The notes under the pieces were generated by a model. That model worked only from the letters and a program-made list of their open reading frames with translations. It was not told where the DNA came from and searched no databases. Of a stretch of 64,000 nucleotides of DNA, positions 1 through 9,712 are shown piece after piece (the first letter of the stretch is position 1; the number at the start of each line of letters is the position of its first letter). The stretch comes from Micropterus salmoides (lineage: Eukaryota; Chordata; Actinopteri; Centrarchiformes; Centrarchidae). A program made the position numbers and the translations under genes. The stretch spans positions 13,320,059 to 13,384,058 of the forward strand of contig NW_024043372.1 in assembly GCF_014851395.1 (NCBI RefSeq), given 5' to 3'.

Positions 1-13
1 CATTTTTACTTAC

Positions 14-87
14 ATAAAAGCATTTTCTCAGCTGACCGCTGAAAAGTATCTTTGAGTATATTACACAAGTTCCTTGTTCCATTGTTT
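14..87 (-). CDS. sycp1: sycp1 coding exon 6
   Basis: 74 nt, acceptor ttttaacag at 88, donor TTTTAT|gtaagt at 14/13. Completes the split Lys codon and reads RNLCNILKDTFQRSAEKM. The next exon is beyond position 1. Confidence 0.9.
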
Positions 88-1312
88 CTGTTAAAAATGT
101 AAACATTGACATTTAAAAAGAGACCAAATTACAAAGCACATTTAGAGTGTTTCAGAGAATAAACCCATACTTGTTCCTTAAATCCTCATTTTCACTGATC
201 TGTTCCTCCAGCTTTATGCTGAGACTTTCATTTCCAAACTGTAAAGACAGAACACGCACAATAGATTAACTACAAAGGGTGTCAGAATACACTGTACTAA
301 CATGATCAATAATGCTTTAATGAGAGAGAGAGAGGGAGAGAGAGACAGACAGACAGAGACAGAGACAAAGAAATGTGTCACTGAAGCACACCACCTGCAG
401 GTCTTGAATGGCTTTGCGCTGAGTTTCTATTGTTCTTTTGTTTTCTTGGAGTCTCCTTTCCTTTTGCATAGTGTCAGAGTCAACTTTGACCTTCCAACAC
501 TTAATTTTCTCAACTTCATCAAACAGCTTGGAGTAAAGCTGTACTGGATTGCCATTGTTCTGGGAGATATTCACAATGATAGGAAGTAAACTGACACACT
601 TCAGAACAAACATGTTGCAAAGGCCAATTCTATCCTATTCATGCTTCAGGTTTTTGTACAATGAAAATGTTACCTCATCTTTCTCCATTGGTGGCACGAC
701 TTTCATCTTGGCAAAGTCTTTAGAGGAGAGACAATAATTAATTCATATATCATAAGGTTTATGATAGTTGCCAACTTTATGTGCTGAAATTATGTAGCCA
801 GTGTTGTTTAATATACAATACCTTGTCTCGTTGGTGCAACCATGCCTGAATTGGGGAAAGGCATGCTCTGCTCTTTGTCAAAACATTTACTGTACTCCTA
901 AGGGAAAACAGCAATTATGCTTCGTCACGATTTATTTTAATGATTACTGCCTCTTAGACTACAGCTGCCACCATGCATTTATGTTTTTAGCTTACAACAA
1001 GGAAAACAATGCACATACGTGCGCGAAAAGTATGGTTAAGAATTTCATTGCTGGTAAAAACTTGGCTAATAATTGTGCTGCAGATGATGTTAGTGCTGAG
1101 CTAGCGTCGAAGTGTTTTGCATTTACTTTATTCATCACCATTTAACGCTGCTGTTGGTTAACTATTTGCTGATATCACTTACCTGCTGCAATGTATTCAC
1201 GAAATCACCACAGCTCTCAACTAATTCCTGAGGTCGAACAGCAGACACCTGTCCACTATTGACCCTGGGCGGTACCAACAGTTTGAAGTTAAAACCCCGG
1301 TCTCTCTCCATC
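14..1312 (-). CDS. sycp1: sycp1, synaptonemal complex protein 1 (5' part, six coding exons; gene continues off the left edge)
   Basis: SYCP1 forms the transverse filaments that zip homologous chromosomes together in meiotic prophase; its N-terminus meets in the central element and its C-terminus lies on the chromosome axes. Six minus-strand exons (1183-1312, 822-870, 674-717, 395-559, 171-238, 14-87) have GT/AG borders and compatible phases and give about 176 codons. Recognisable stretches are LVPPRVNSGQVSAVRPQEL in the N-terminal head, YSKLFDEVEKIKCWKV and KAIQDLQ at the start of the coiled coil, then LEEQISENEDL and RNLCNILKDTFQRSAEKM, each close to the vertebrate family. The start codon is at 1311-1309, preceded by one exon base and a good acceptor (tccatttcag), so a non-coding first exon must lie further right. 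The rest of the roughly 1,000-residue protein is outside the window. Expression is expected to be germline-specific; that is family knowledge. Confidence 0.93.
171..238 (-). CDS. sycp1: sycp1 coding exon 5
   Basis: 68 nt, acceptor ttacag at 239, donor AACAA|gtatgg at 171/170; ends with two bases of a codon. Reads FGNESLSIKLEEQISENEDL, close to the matching human coiled-coil segment. Confidence 0.9.
321..368. repeat. GA/CAGA microsatellite
   Basis: Imperfect (GA)n then (CAGA)n in sycp1 intron 4, about 25 bp past the donor of the 395-559 exon. It gives rise to spurious open frames on both strands. Confidence 0.85.
395..559 (-). CDS. sycp1: sycp1 coding exon 4, start of the coiled coil
   Basis: 165 nt, phase 0 at both ends. 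Acceptor tctcccag, donor CTGCAG|gtggtg. Contains YSKLFDEVEKIKCWKV and LQENKRTIETQRKAIQDLQ, the most conserved part of the family visible here; heptad-like spacing of L, I and V begins in it. Confidence 0.93.
674..717 (-). CDS. sycp1: sycp1 coding exon 3 (microexon)
   Basis: 44 nt, acceptor ctaaag at 718, donor GAG|gtaaca at 674/673. Reads DFAKMKVVPPMEKDE after completing the split codon, comparable to the FAK-containing segment before the coiled coil of mammalian SYCP1. Confidence 0.82.
822..870 (-). CDS. sycp1: sycp1 coding exon 2 (microexon)
   Basis: A 49-nt exon (or 46 nt, 822-867, if the next AG is used) that ends at donor AAG|gtattg. It was placed by phase: exon 1 ends in phase 0 and exon 3 begins with two bases of a codon, so a 3n+1 exon is required, and both alternatives satisfy this. 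It encodes SMPFPNSGMVAPTRQ. Confidence 0.75.
1183..1312 (-). CDS. sycp1: sycp1 coding exon 1
   Basis: ATG at 1311; 43 codons, starting MERDRGFNFKLLVPPR and ending in TLQQ. Acceptor ag at 1314-1313, donor CAG|gtaagt at 1183/1182. Ends in phase 0. An in-frame ATG further upstream (1365) lies inside the intron and is not used. Confidence 0.92.
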
Positions 1313-2313
1313 CTGAAATGGACACATTGACACAGCTTTAAGGTAAAGTCCAGGTTATTTATCAATTTATCAGTGGTACAATTAGCGTTACGACTTTATC
1401 AAGAGGGATACATTTTTTTGTAACAGAGTATGAGAGGTAATGTAAGACAACCTTTACATTATTTCATTTAACCCATTGACCTGACGTTACCTTAACGTTA
1501 GCTGTTGGCTGGGTTAACGAATTAGCTCGCTAATAAATTCAGTTTAACTTATAACGTTAACTTAACGTTAGCTATCAACCGGTGTCACTTGACGTTAGCT
1601 TACTTAACGTTAGCACTAATTCCCCCTAAACATTTACAAGATAGCTACTAGGCAAAAACATTTAAAGTTACGTAACAGCCAGGTTACTTAACTTACATAT
1701 TGTTGGTAACTTAAAGTTTCAAGCATTTACTGTCTATGACCTGGTCAAACAAAACGTTATCTCCTTTAAGCTGACGAACGTCTGCCGGCGCGAGCAACAA
1801 TTCTCCTGTTGAATAACATGACGTTAACGGTTAATTCAAACTTTGTGTAACGGCTACCAGTAAGATTACATCCATTATCGGACAGCTAAGAGCACAAACG
1901 TACTTTTTAAATGCCATTTATCATGTCAATGTCATTTGACATGTTTCCTTTTAACTTATGACATGTAGAGGTAGATGTTTAGTGGTGAGGTGGTTGTAGG
2001 ACAAAAGACATGGATGCCGCTGTTAGGTAGGTCTTGTTTGTCTGATAACGGACCCATGGGCCGCAAAATTAATAATTAGATCAAAGTACACATGCATGGA
2101 CGTTGAGAAGCTGGTAACTGATAATATGTGCGGCTTTATTATTACCCCCTAACATGTTAGTTAACAAAACATGTAAGGTTAAGAAAAGTAGAAGACACTG
2201 GCGCTGGAGCCCAAGCCTTTCAGACAACAATGAGACTTGCAGGTTCATAAATTCAGAAAGAAGACTAAGAGTTTGGCCATATTTAACTAGAAAGTAATGC
2301 ATAAAGCCTTAAG
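1313..2313 (-). promoter_or_regulatory. sycp1 5' flank / first intron with clustered ACGTTA motifs
   Basis: No coding exon seen. It must contain the non-coding first exon and promoter of sycp1, because coding exon 1 starts at a splice acceptor; their exact place is unknown. ACGTTA occurs at 1484, 1495, 1554, 1565, 1592, 1607, 1754 and 1821 on the plus strand, several inside the palindrome TTAACGTTA. A more GC- and CpG-rich patch at about 1770-1870 (gccggcgcgagc) is the best promoter candidate. Confidence 0.5.
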
Positions 2314-2733
2314 CACTGGGGGAAAGTAACAGTAAATTTACTTAAGTCCTTTTGAGGTACTTCATACTTATACTCAACTAGATTTCTTTGGGAAATATTG
2401 TGCTTTTTTTCCCTCAACATTTATTTGACAGCTGTAGTTACTTTCCAGATTCAGATTAGTAATATAAAATATAATTAATTATGATGTTTCATTATAGATT
2501 AAACAACCCGTACATTTGTTAAAGTTAGCCCCACCTTTACCAGCTGCAACTACACATAACTGCATCAATAATTACAATATTCTTCTGAAATGGGCCATTC
2601 GGCATAATGAGTACTTTTACTTTTAGTAAAGTATATTTTGATTCAAATACGTTTGTACTTTTACTTGCTTGACTTTTTCTACACTGTGGTATTGCTACTG
2701 AAGTAAATAATCTAAGTACTTGTTCCTTAAATG
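2314..2733 (+). mobile_element. non-autonomous hAT-type element (widespread fish family)
   Basis: Starts CACTGGGGGAAAGTAAC and ends AGTACTTGTTCC..., a decayed copy of the teleost repeat whose termini are CAGTGGTGGAAAGTA and AGTACTTCTTCCACCACTG. Flanked by 8-bp direct repeats GCCTTAAG (2306-2313) and GCCTTAAA (2734-2741), 7/8 identical, as expected of hAT insertion. Rich in TACTTTTACTT. No transposase. Related copies are at 25622 and 50598. Confidence 0.82.
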
Positions 2734-2741
2734 GCCTTAAA

Positions 2742-3359
2742 TAAATAGAAGAGGTTCCTGAGTCATGATGAATGATATCATAAAACACATTGGTGTTCCT
2801 TGGTTCCGCCTCCTCTTTGGTTAGGGCATATGAACAGGTCATGTATTATTCAAGGAAAAATTAAATAAACATATGCAATCCTCTCCATGTCCTAGAAATT
2901 CAGTACAGATCTAATCTTTGAAAATTTCTCAGATGGAAAAAGCATGACATGCTGTTTAGTACAGAACATTGCTTCATGTTTAATTTTGAAGGCTTAGTTT
3001 GCATATTTTATCTGCTGGTTTAATGAGCAGTATGTCACTGATTTGTGTCAGTTTTGCACATGTTCAGCCAGTGGAAAAATAATATCAAGTTATTATTGTC
3101 TAGCCAATATTCTATTAAGCCTACTTAATATTGTGTGAGAAGGTCTGTTATTATTTTTGACTGTGGTTGTTATAAAATGGCAAGCGCATAATTAAAATCA
3201 AATGAGTTGATGCAGTGAAGGCATTTGTCTTATAAGTGCCACAGATTACTATACAGTAAATCTAATAATGCACTCCCTTCAGTCTGCTTAATATATATGA
3301 TACCGGTGTAGTTTTTTTTAGAAAAACAGTGTTATTGCATCTCAAATACTCAAGAACTA
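2742..3359. other. spacer between slc16a1 and sycp1
   Basis: AT-rich, with no exon, RNA gene or recognised repeat. Confidence 0.5.
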
Positions 3360-4107
3360 ACATTTTTCTGATCTCAGATTTATTGGAAATATAAACAAAT
3401 GAAACAGCGGCATTTGTATTCTTGTCAGATTAGTTTATTTGATTTCCTGACACGTTTCCATACACAGTAACTCAGTGGCACATTGTCTTATCATGTCAGT
3501 ACACAAAGCTATGCAACAAGGTTTAATACAGAATTATTGATACTCATCAAAAATGGAACAGCAAAACATGTTTAAAATAGAAATTGAGAATAAGTATGAA
3601 TATATTTGACTAGAACATACAAAGTGAAAGTGGCACAGGATGTTTTCAAACCTTCCAAAATTGCACAGTCCTTGTAAACAGGAAAAAGTCTATACATGTG
3701 GTGTTGCAGGCAAAATGAGGTGACTACTATAAGTATGCACATAGAGATGCTCATAGAGAATATTTGCATTCATGTTGAAAAAATGGAGAGCTGCACTTTG
3801 CGTGTTCCTCATTGAAAAATATATTTTAATTATCTGATGGTACATTTTAGAAGGATGAAATACTATAAATGATGTGCTGTAGAAAGAGTTGATACCATCT
3901 GAGATTATTTTTTTTTACAATACCATAATATAACAATATAAGTGGCATAAAAGGCTAAGCAAACTTGACAATCCTATAAGAATATTAGAGGTATTTTATG
4001 TGGATTGTTCATTCTAGTTTAAAGGGCTTTAATAGGTGCGTAAATAGTTTGCATATATACACCTCACAGACAAAAAAATGAACTTGAAATGAGCATGATA
4101 CAGAATA
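3360..4107 (-). other. slc16a1: probable 3' UTR of slc16a1
   Basis: Follows the TAA at 4110-4108. On the minus strand AATAAA occurs at 3439-3434 and 3384-3379; either could direct cleavage, so the UTR would be about 0.7 kb. The end point is a guess from these signals. Confidence 0.4.
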
Positions 4108-4343
4108 TTAGACAGTGTCTTCGGTGTTCCCTTCCTCTGCCACCTCTTTGGCAGCATTGACCCTGTTGGACCTTTGTTCTCTACATCCCACCTTAGACCT
4201 CTTCTCCTCCTCTTTTTTCTCTTTGGCCAGCATTCGATAGTTGTATCCCATCCCTGCAAACAGGAAGACACTGGAGACGATGAGGAGGATCCCACAGCCC
4301 TGGTATGTGTACTTGTAATCGTGATAGATGTCTTTGAACTTCC
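4108..4343 (-). CDS. slc16a1: slc16a1 coding exon 4 (last helices and C-terminal tail)
   Basis: 236 nt including TAA, acceptor tcttcacag. Reads KFKDIYHDYKYTYQGCGILL, then helix 12 (SSVFLFAGMGYNYRML) and a charged tail AKEKKEEEKR...GNTEDTV. Intron before it is only 129 bp. Confidence 0.94.
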
Positions 4344-7300
4344 CTGTGAAGACAAAAAGAGTCCCATTGTATAATTTGTAGTCACTCTCAACATTAAGCT
4401 GGGGTAAACTACACAGAAATAAATTACAATTGGTGACTGTGAACTTCCAAGTCCCAAGGGTGATGTACTCACCAAGCAAAGGGGGCCCTACCAATACAGG
4501 ACCACACTCCACAATAGTGACCAGCCCAACAGCACTGGAGAAGCGCTGGGTTCCCACTAGGTCCATCAAGGTCTCAAACAGCACTGAACTCAGCCAGCCA
4601 AAAGCAAACCCAAAGAAGATTGCATAAATCACAAAGCCTGTGTAGTCCACGGATATTGGTGCTAGAATGTGGCAAACACCATTGTACAACACAGAGGCAG
4701 CAAAGAAGTACTGTATTCTGGGCCGGACCCACTTTGTGTTAGCCACGATGCCCATTGAGGGCCGGGCAACCATGTCGACAAAAGCCAGCACAGACAATAA
4801 GAAAGCCGCCTTGTCTTTAGGGATGTCTTTACTCTTTGCAAAATTACTGAGGAACACCAGTGGTGGAAAGAGACCAAAAAACATGATAATATTGCCCATA
4901 ATATAAAGCAAAAAGCCACGGTTCTTGAACAAAGAAAGGTCGATAAAGCTGTTAATGGTCTGCGCTACAGTCCTCCTCTCTGTGATCTTCTCTACAGGTT
5001 TGGGTTTTGGTCCTATAGGCCGCATGAGGGAACCAGCGACACAGCAATTGAGGAGCAAACCACCCAGGATCAAGAAACTTCCTCTCCAGCCAAAGCGGTC
5101 AAATAGCAAGGTGTTTATAGGAGCCATGGTGGAGAGAAAGACAGGGCTTCCAGCCATGGCAATTCCATTGGCAATAGGCCGCCTTTTGTAGAAGTACTTT
5201 CCAATCATAGTGAGGGCAGGGTTGAGGTTGAAGGCCAATCCCAAACCTGAAAGAATCAATTTTTTGTGTAAGTGTATCTGAAATCTGTAGAGTTGACAAA
5301 GAAGGATTTGAGCATTAAACAGTGTTCGGAGATTCAAAATATAGCTTGGTGTTTTTACATTTGAGGAACACTAGATGGCAACAGTGCGCAGGAAAAAAAT
5401 AGATGACTCATGAGCAAACTTAGAAATATAGAAAGTTACAATTAGGTACCTCCCACCACACCAATACAAAAGTACAGTGCTTGAACGGAGTTGCAGAAAG
5501 AGGCAGCAATAAGGCCCACTCCAGACAGGCATCCTCCCGCCATCATAACAGGACGACTGCCATATTTATTAACCAGGATGCTGCTGATAGGACCTGAAGA
5601 GCAAATGATAATACACAAATATACATATTAGAAGCTGAAAGATGACGATTTTTATCCAGTCATCAATGCACAGTTCTATAGTTAACCACCAGAGAGCTCC
5701 AGTGCCACAGCTGCGGCTCAGCAAATTCAAGCAACTTCTGCAATCATTTGTGTAAGTGCTGCACTGCAGTAGATGTGTTTTCATGCCATTAATAATACGA
5801 TCTGTCAGAAAAAACATGAAAGCTGTAATGAAATTTTCATTTATTTGGTTCAGGGATTCATAAAAATTGACAAGGGAATGATTTGTTTGTGGATTCTTCT
5901 TAAATGGATGAAATGATTATCGGAAGTACCTTAGTTCAGACAGGAGGATGGGTGTGTAAGTGTGCGTGTGTTCTTTGTTTTTGTTTGTTGGGGGTGGGGG
6001 GTGCGGGGGGGGGGGGGGGTATGAGGGGGTTTATGGGGTTAAAATAACTGTCATCTTCTTAAGTAAATTTTTTTTGTTACAATTTTGCCACCTGGTGCAC
6101 TAGGTCCATTAAGTTATTAATATGCAATCCCACTTGGATTCTCAAAGAAAATCACTCTGAAATGCAAAGAGGGTTCAGGTCACAAAACACCACATCCATC
6201 TACAGCTTATAACAACCGGCCCAAATGAGTATGAGGACCCACATGGAAGACACTTCTGCCTTCCTGCCAAATCCCTGCACTACCCAATGAACCTAAATAG
6301 AAACTGACAGTTTTTGTTTAGAGGATGTCCAGACTCATTTGCCAGCACGGTGCAAGACAAAAGGTTTTTAAATTGTAATGCAGGCGGTCTCCAAGCTAGC
6401 AATGAGTTCTTTCCTTCTGCCTTGCAGGGAGTTAGAATAAAAAGGTTGGAGACAAACCAATGTAGAATATTATGAATGTAATGAATCAAAAATTGAAGGA
6501 GTACAGAGGTACGCGACAGTAGGCTGTTAATGAACTTCCCCTGCTGATGTGCTCAGAATGTTTAACACCTACAGTAACAGGCTCAGCTGTCTATCTACTC
6601 ACAGCAGTGACAAACGTTTCCTCATACTTTCAGTTACCAGGCATCACTTGCTTTCATCTGTGTATATCTACAGGTAAACATTTGCAGTAATTAACAATGT
6701 TACACCTGAAAATGCATATTGAGTCCAGTGTAGCTCATGACTTGTTCACTTTTATAGCCATTAAAAAGGTTGTAACCTCACACAAGCTTGGAGCCTTTAT
6801 GTGCTCCTACAGAATTAACACACTGTAAGGTGAGAGACAAATTAACAGTCAGATGTTCTCAACTTTCTTTTATGTAGGTTATGTAGTACCAATATGATAT
6901 ACAATAAAGACTTGTTTAGATGTAACATGTTCAACACTATGCATGGAATGAAATGAAAATGCTAGCCTAGCAAAAGAAAATACAGTCCACTTTTATTACA
7001 TGCAGATCTTGCAAATAAATTTTCCACTCTGGCCAGAATAGAAAATTTGATACAAAGTAGTTTTATATGGTGTAATATTTTCTACTTCACATCAGTTTGG
7101 CACCATAAAGCAACTTTTCTGAAACTTCCCTGAGATTAAAAAAAAAGATGCCTAAGTCATCATTTTTCCAGTTTATCACACGATAGAGTAAAGAGAAGTG
7201 CAGTGTTTTGATTTCAGAGCAGACGGTCTTGAGGGACGAGGAACGCTCCTTTGAACTCTGTTCTCTCTGTATTAAATATCACGCACATGAATAGAGCCTT

Positions 7301-7955
7301 ATCACCTCACTGGCCGGACCTGTGTGACATCACCCAGCTTCTCATTCATCTCATCAGTGCAGGAACACAACTGAACCCCAGGTGGTTTTCCACTCTCAAA
7401 GCAAAAGGCAAAAACTCATTCATGTGCTCCAGAGACAGATAATGTTGCACTTTCAATAGAGGACTTACAGTATTGTTTTATCTCGGTATGAAATGTTTGA
7501 TTTAAGCCACACTATAATTCTGAGAAACTGTGGCCTCTTTGTGGATAAACTGAGGCTGAATGCAAGTCTGTATTTGATCAAAAAGCAGTGGATTGACTTT
7601 TAACTGAACACTCCAGGAATAAATCTTTTACAGTTGTGCTAAGAGCCAGAAATTGATTCAATCTATAAATCTTATTTGCGTGCTAAATGTCAACGTTAAA
7701 CCAACATTTGGCTGGTTGTATTTTGTTTCACAGCTCACCTCCACCGTACATGACCGCTAACATGATGGAAGAGATCCAGGACACCTGGCTGCTGGACACG
7801 TCAAAGATCACCTCAATGTCTTTAAAGAAGACCGTGATAGACTTGGGGAATGCATAGGAGAATCCAATAGAGATGAAGGCCCCAACCACCACCATCCATC
7901 CCCAGCCACCCTCAGGTGGTGTGTAGCCTTGTGGACCACCGACAGCAGGCGCCAT
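4108..7955 (-). CDS. slc16a1: slc16a1, monocarboxylate transporter 1 (MCT1), complete coding region in four exons
   Basis: Plasma-membrane proton-coupled symporter for lactate, pyruvate and ketone bodies (major facilitator fold, 12 helices). Exons 7739-7955, 5450-5593, 4473-5246 and 4108-4343 have GT/AG borders and matching phases and sum to 1,371 nt, 456 residues plus stop. It opens with MAPAVGGPQGYTPPEGGWGW, near-identical to mammalian MCT1. Family residues are in place: K38 in SYAFPKSITVFF, R143 in KYFYKRRP, and D278/R282 in LAFVDMVARPSMG (human D302/R306). The cytosolic loop between helices 6 and 7 is 24 residues shorter than in human MCT1, and the tail is shorter too. The start at 7955-7953 is chosen because it matches the family; a GTG two codons upstream is irrelevant in a eukaryote. 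Teleosts often keep duplicates (a/b), which cannot be told apart here. The partner chaperone basigin is encoded elsewhere. Confidence 0.95.
4473..5246 (-). CDS. slc16a1: slc16a1 coding exon 3 (helices 4 to about 10)
   Basis: 774 nt, acceptor gattctttcag, donor GCTTG|gtgagt. Contains GLAFNLNPALTMIGKYFYKR, GWRGSFLILGGLLLNCCVAG, LAFVDMVARPSMG, IQYFFAAS and FETLMDLVGTQRFSSAVGLV. Frame open throughout; ends GPPLLG. Confidence 0.95.
5450..5593 (-). CDS. slc16a1: slc16a1 coding exon 2
   Basis: 144 nt, acceptor gctcttcag, donor GGGAG|gtacct. Reads GPISSILVNKYGSRPVMMAG and on through helices 2-3 to FCIGVVGG. It is missing from a plain long-frame view because it is short. Confidence 0.93.
5594..7738 (-). 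other. slc16a1 intron between coding exons 1 and 2
   Basis: 2,145 bp, no exon seen. Includes a GT-rich then G-rich tract at 5942-6028. The other two coding introns are 203 bp (5247-5449) and 129 bp (4344-4472). Confidence 0.8.
5985..6028 (+). repeat. G-rich tract with long poly-G run
   Basis: Runs of G (4, 6, then about 16 in a row, then 5) within 45 bp inside the slc16a1 intron. Could form a G-quadruplex on the plus strand; in slc16a1 pre-mRNA it is a C-tract. Length in the assembly may be unreliable. Confidence 0.7.
7739..7955 (-). CDS. slc16a1: slc16a1 coding exon 1
   Basis: Encodes residues 1-72 plus one base: cytosolic N-terminus, the family signature GGWGWMVV and helix 1 with K38, ending YGG. 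Donor GGAG|gtgagc. An acceptor (ctcctgaacag) ends at 8012, so 8011-7956 is probably the 5' UTR part of this exon. Confidence 0.95.
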
Positions 7956-8011
7956 TTTCACTCACAAATCTCCTCTTTTCAAATTTCAACACGTTATACA
8001 GATATGATGAC

Positions 8012-9373
8012 CTGTTCAGGAGAGAACAAAACAGCAAAGATAATTACTTGATTAGTTTTTATTTCTTTAAAGATTACTTTGTTATGTTTTTGTTGAAACA
8101 TGTTGAAAATAATTCACTGATTGAGAGTTGTTCAATAAACGGTTGGCTTTTTGAAAATAAAAGACTTAAGTGAATATGTATTAATCCAGCAGTAAATGCA
8201 TATTGTAAAACTGTCTTGAACTTGATGTTTTGTCCTCAGCTTTGTATCTTCCATCTGATAGCTCTGAACACTTGTATCAACTCTGTATCAACTGGAAAAC
8301 AGCAGCAACATTTATTCAAGACGATATTGTCACAGATAAGCTCGTCAGAAGTCTTGCAAGTCTTGGTTATAAAGCCTTTCATCAGCTGATATTTCAATGG
8401 ACAATTAAGAGAGGAATGTCAGATGTTTCAGAGCTGAGAACAGTGGGTTCACAACAAGAAAATGAATGAGAATGAATACAACAAAATAACAAAATTGAGA
8501 AAAAGTACCTCCAAGAACCCCTGCTTTGCTGATACGTTATGTGTATTTGGGAAGATTTATCAAAAAATATTAACTCTATAAAATAGTATGAGATTAATGA
8601 TACAATTTTGGGCCTTGCTTTACTTTGAATTGCTCTCTGCATGTATTCACTGAGCTCCCACCCGCTGATCTCCTACAGTCTCACTTTAGAGGTGATGAAT
8701 AAGAGTCCATGTGCAGAGTCAAACAACTTACTGTATTGTTTACACAGGGGAAACTATCCAGAGAAAACATCGATCAGACCGTGAACACTGGTTGAATTCA
8801 CACTGTTCAATAGCTCAGGGCTATGCTCAGGAGTGGGTGATGATGTAGTGTTTTTCAGCCAAGGAGGACTTGATGTGGTTGATGAATCAGTTTAGTACTC
8901 TGAAAACGTATTGGATAAGCCAGTTGTGTGCAGCGAGTAGTGAATATTTAATGTGTTAAAGAACTTTTGTTATTGAGCTGGGATTTTAGCTGCTGCTATG
9001 CAGCTGTAAATGTGCCTCCTGCATTATTCTACAGATGCAATAGGTAATGGAGGAGAGATAAGAACTATGCCTCTTGTTTATTCAAACAGACATTATGGGT
9101 TACTTGGAGTAATTATACAATAACCACTTGGAAGTAACAACTTAACTTTACACATATCAAATAAACATATTTGAGCATAAAGTGCTGTGTGTTTTATATA
9201 ATGCATGTTTCACATTGGACGATCAAGGATTTCACTGCATGTGATGCCAAAATTACTCCAAACAATAACAGAGGCAGGTTCACTCTTTGAAGCTTTTACA
9301 TCATTAAGAGGAGGTAGAATTGTTACAGGGCTACACATGGGTGATATGTTCGATAAATCAACTTTCTATATAT
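8012..9373. other. upstream of slc16a1: possible 5' intron, no exon identified
   Basis: No coding potential beyond short random frames. Probably an intron between a distal non-coding first exon and the 8011 acceptor. Confidence 0.4.
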
Positions 9374-9712
9374 AAACGTTAACAGAAAGTGAGAAGAGAA
9401 GCTTGATATCAATCTGTTGAGTACAGAGCTGGCGTAGTTAGCCTAGCTTGTTTCTGTTCTGTTAAAAGTATGAGATACAGCAATACAGAATTTATTTGTT
9501 TAATCTGTACAAGTACAGGAATGAAAAAAATACATATTGTGGTTTTCTGAGAAGTTTGATGCTGAAATTATTTCTTGGCTGATTCCCTTTGTACCCAGTC
9601 TTTATGCTAGCTACACTAAACATGTCATGACTGCCGCTTTGTGCTTTACATAAGGTACATTCTACTGACATCACTCTACTAAGAAAGAAACCAAATAAGC
9701 ATTGTTTCCAGT
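9374..9712 (-). mobile_element. foldback repeat, decayed copy
   Basis: Contains AGAAGAGAAGCTTGATATCA, TAGCCTAGCTT, TTTGTTTAATCTGTAC, TTATTTCTTGGCTG, CAGTCTTTATGCTAG and GAAACCAAATAAGC in the order of the palindromic teleost repeat also present at 19451 and 46812. No transposase. Confidence 0.6.

Noticed and set aside
302..737. Plus-strand open frames of 95 and 62 codons
   Set aside because: They overlap the sycp1 exons and the GA microsatellite on the opposite strand; the minus strand carries the real protein similarity and splice sites.
2008..2035. ATGGATGCCGCTGTTAG followed by GTAGGT on the plus strand as a first exon of a divergent gene
   Set aside because: Good local start and donor, but no following exon or family match can be found to the right; insufficient support.
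4029..5299. Several additional frames on both strands within slc16a1
   Set aside because: Shadows of the slc16a1 exons in other frames.
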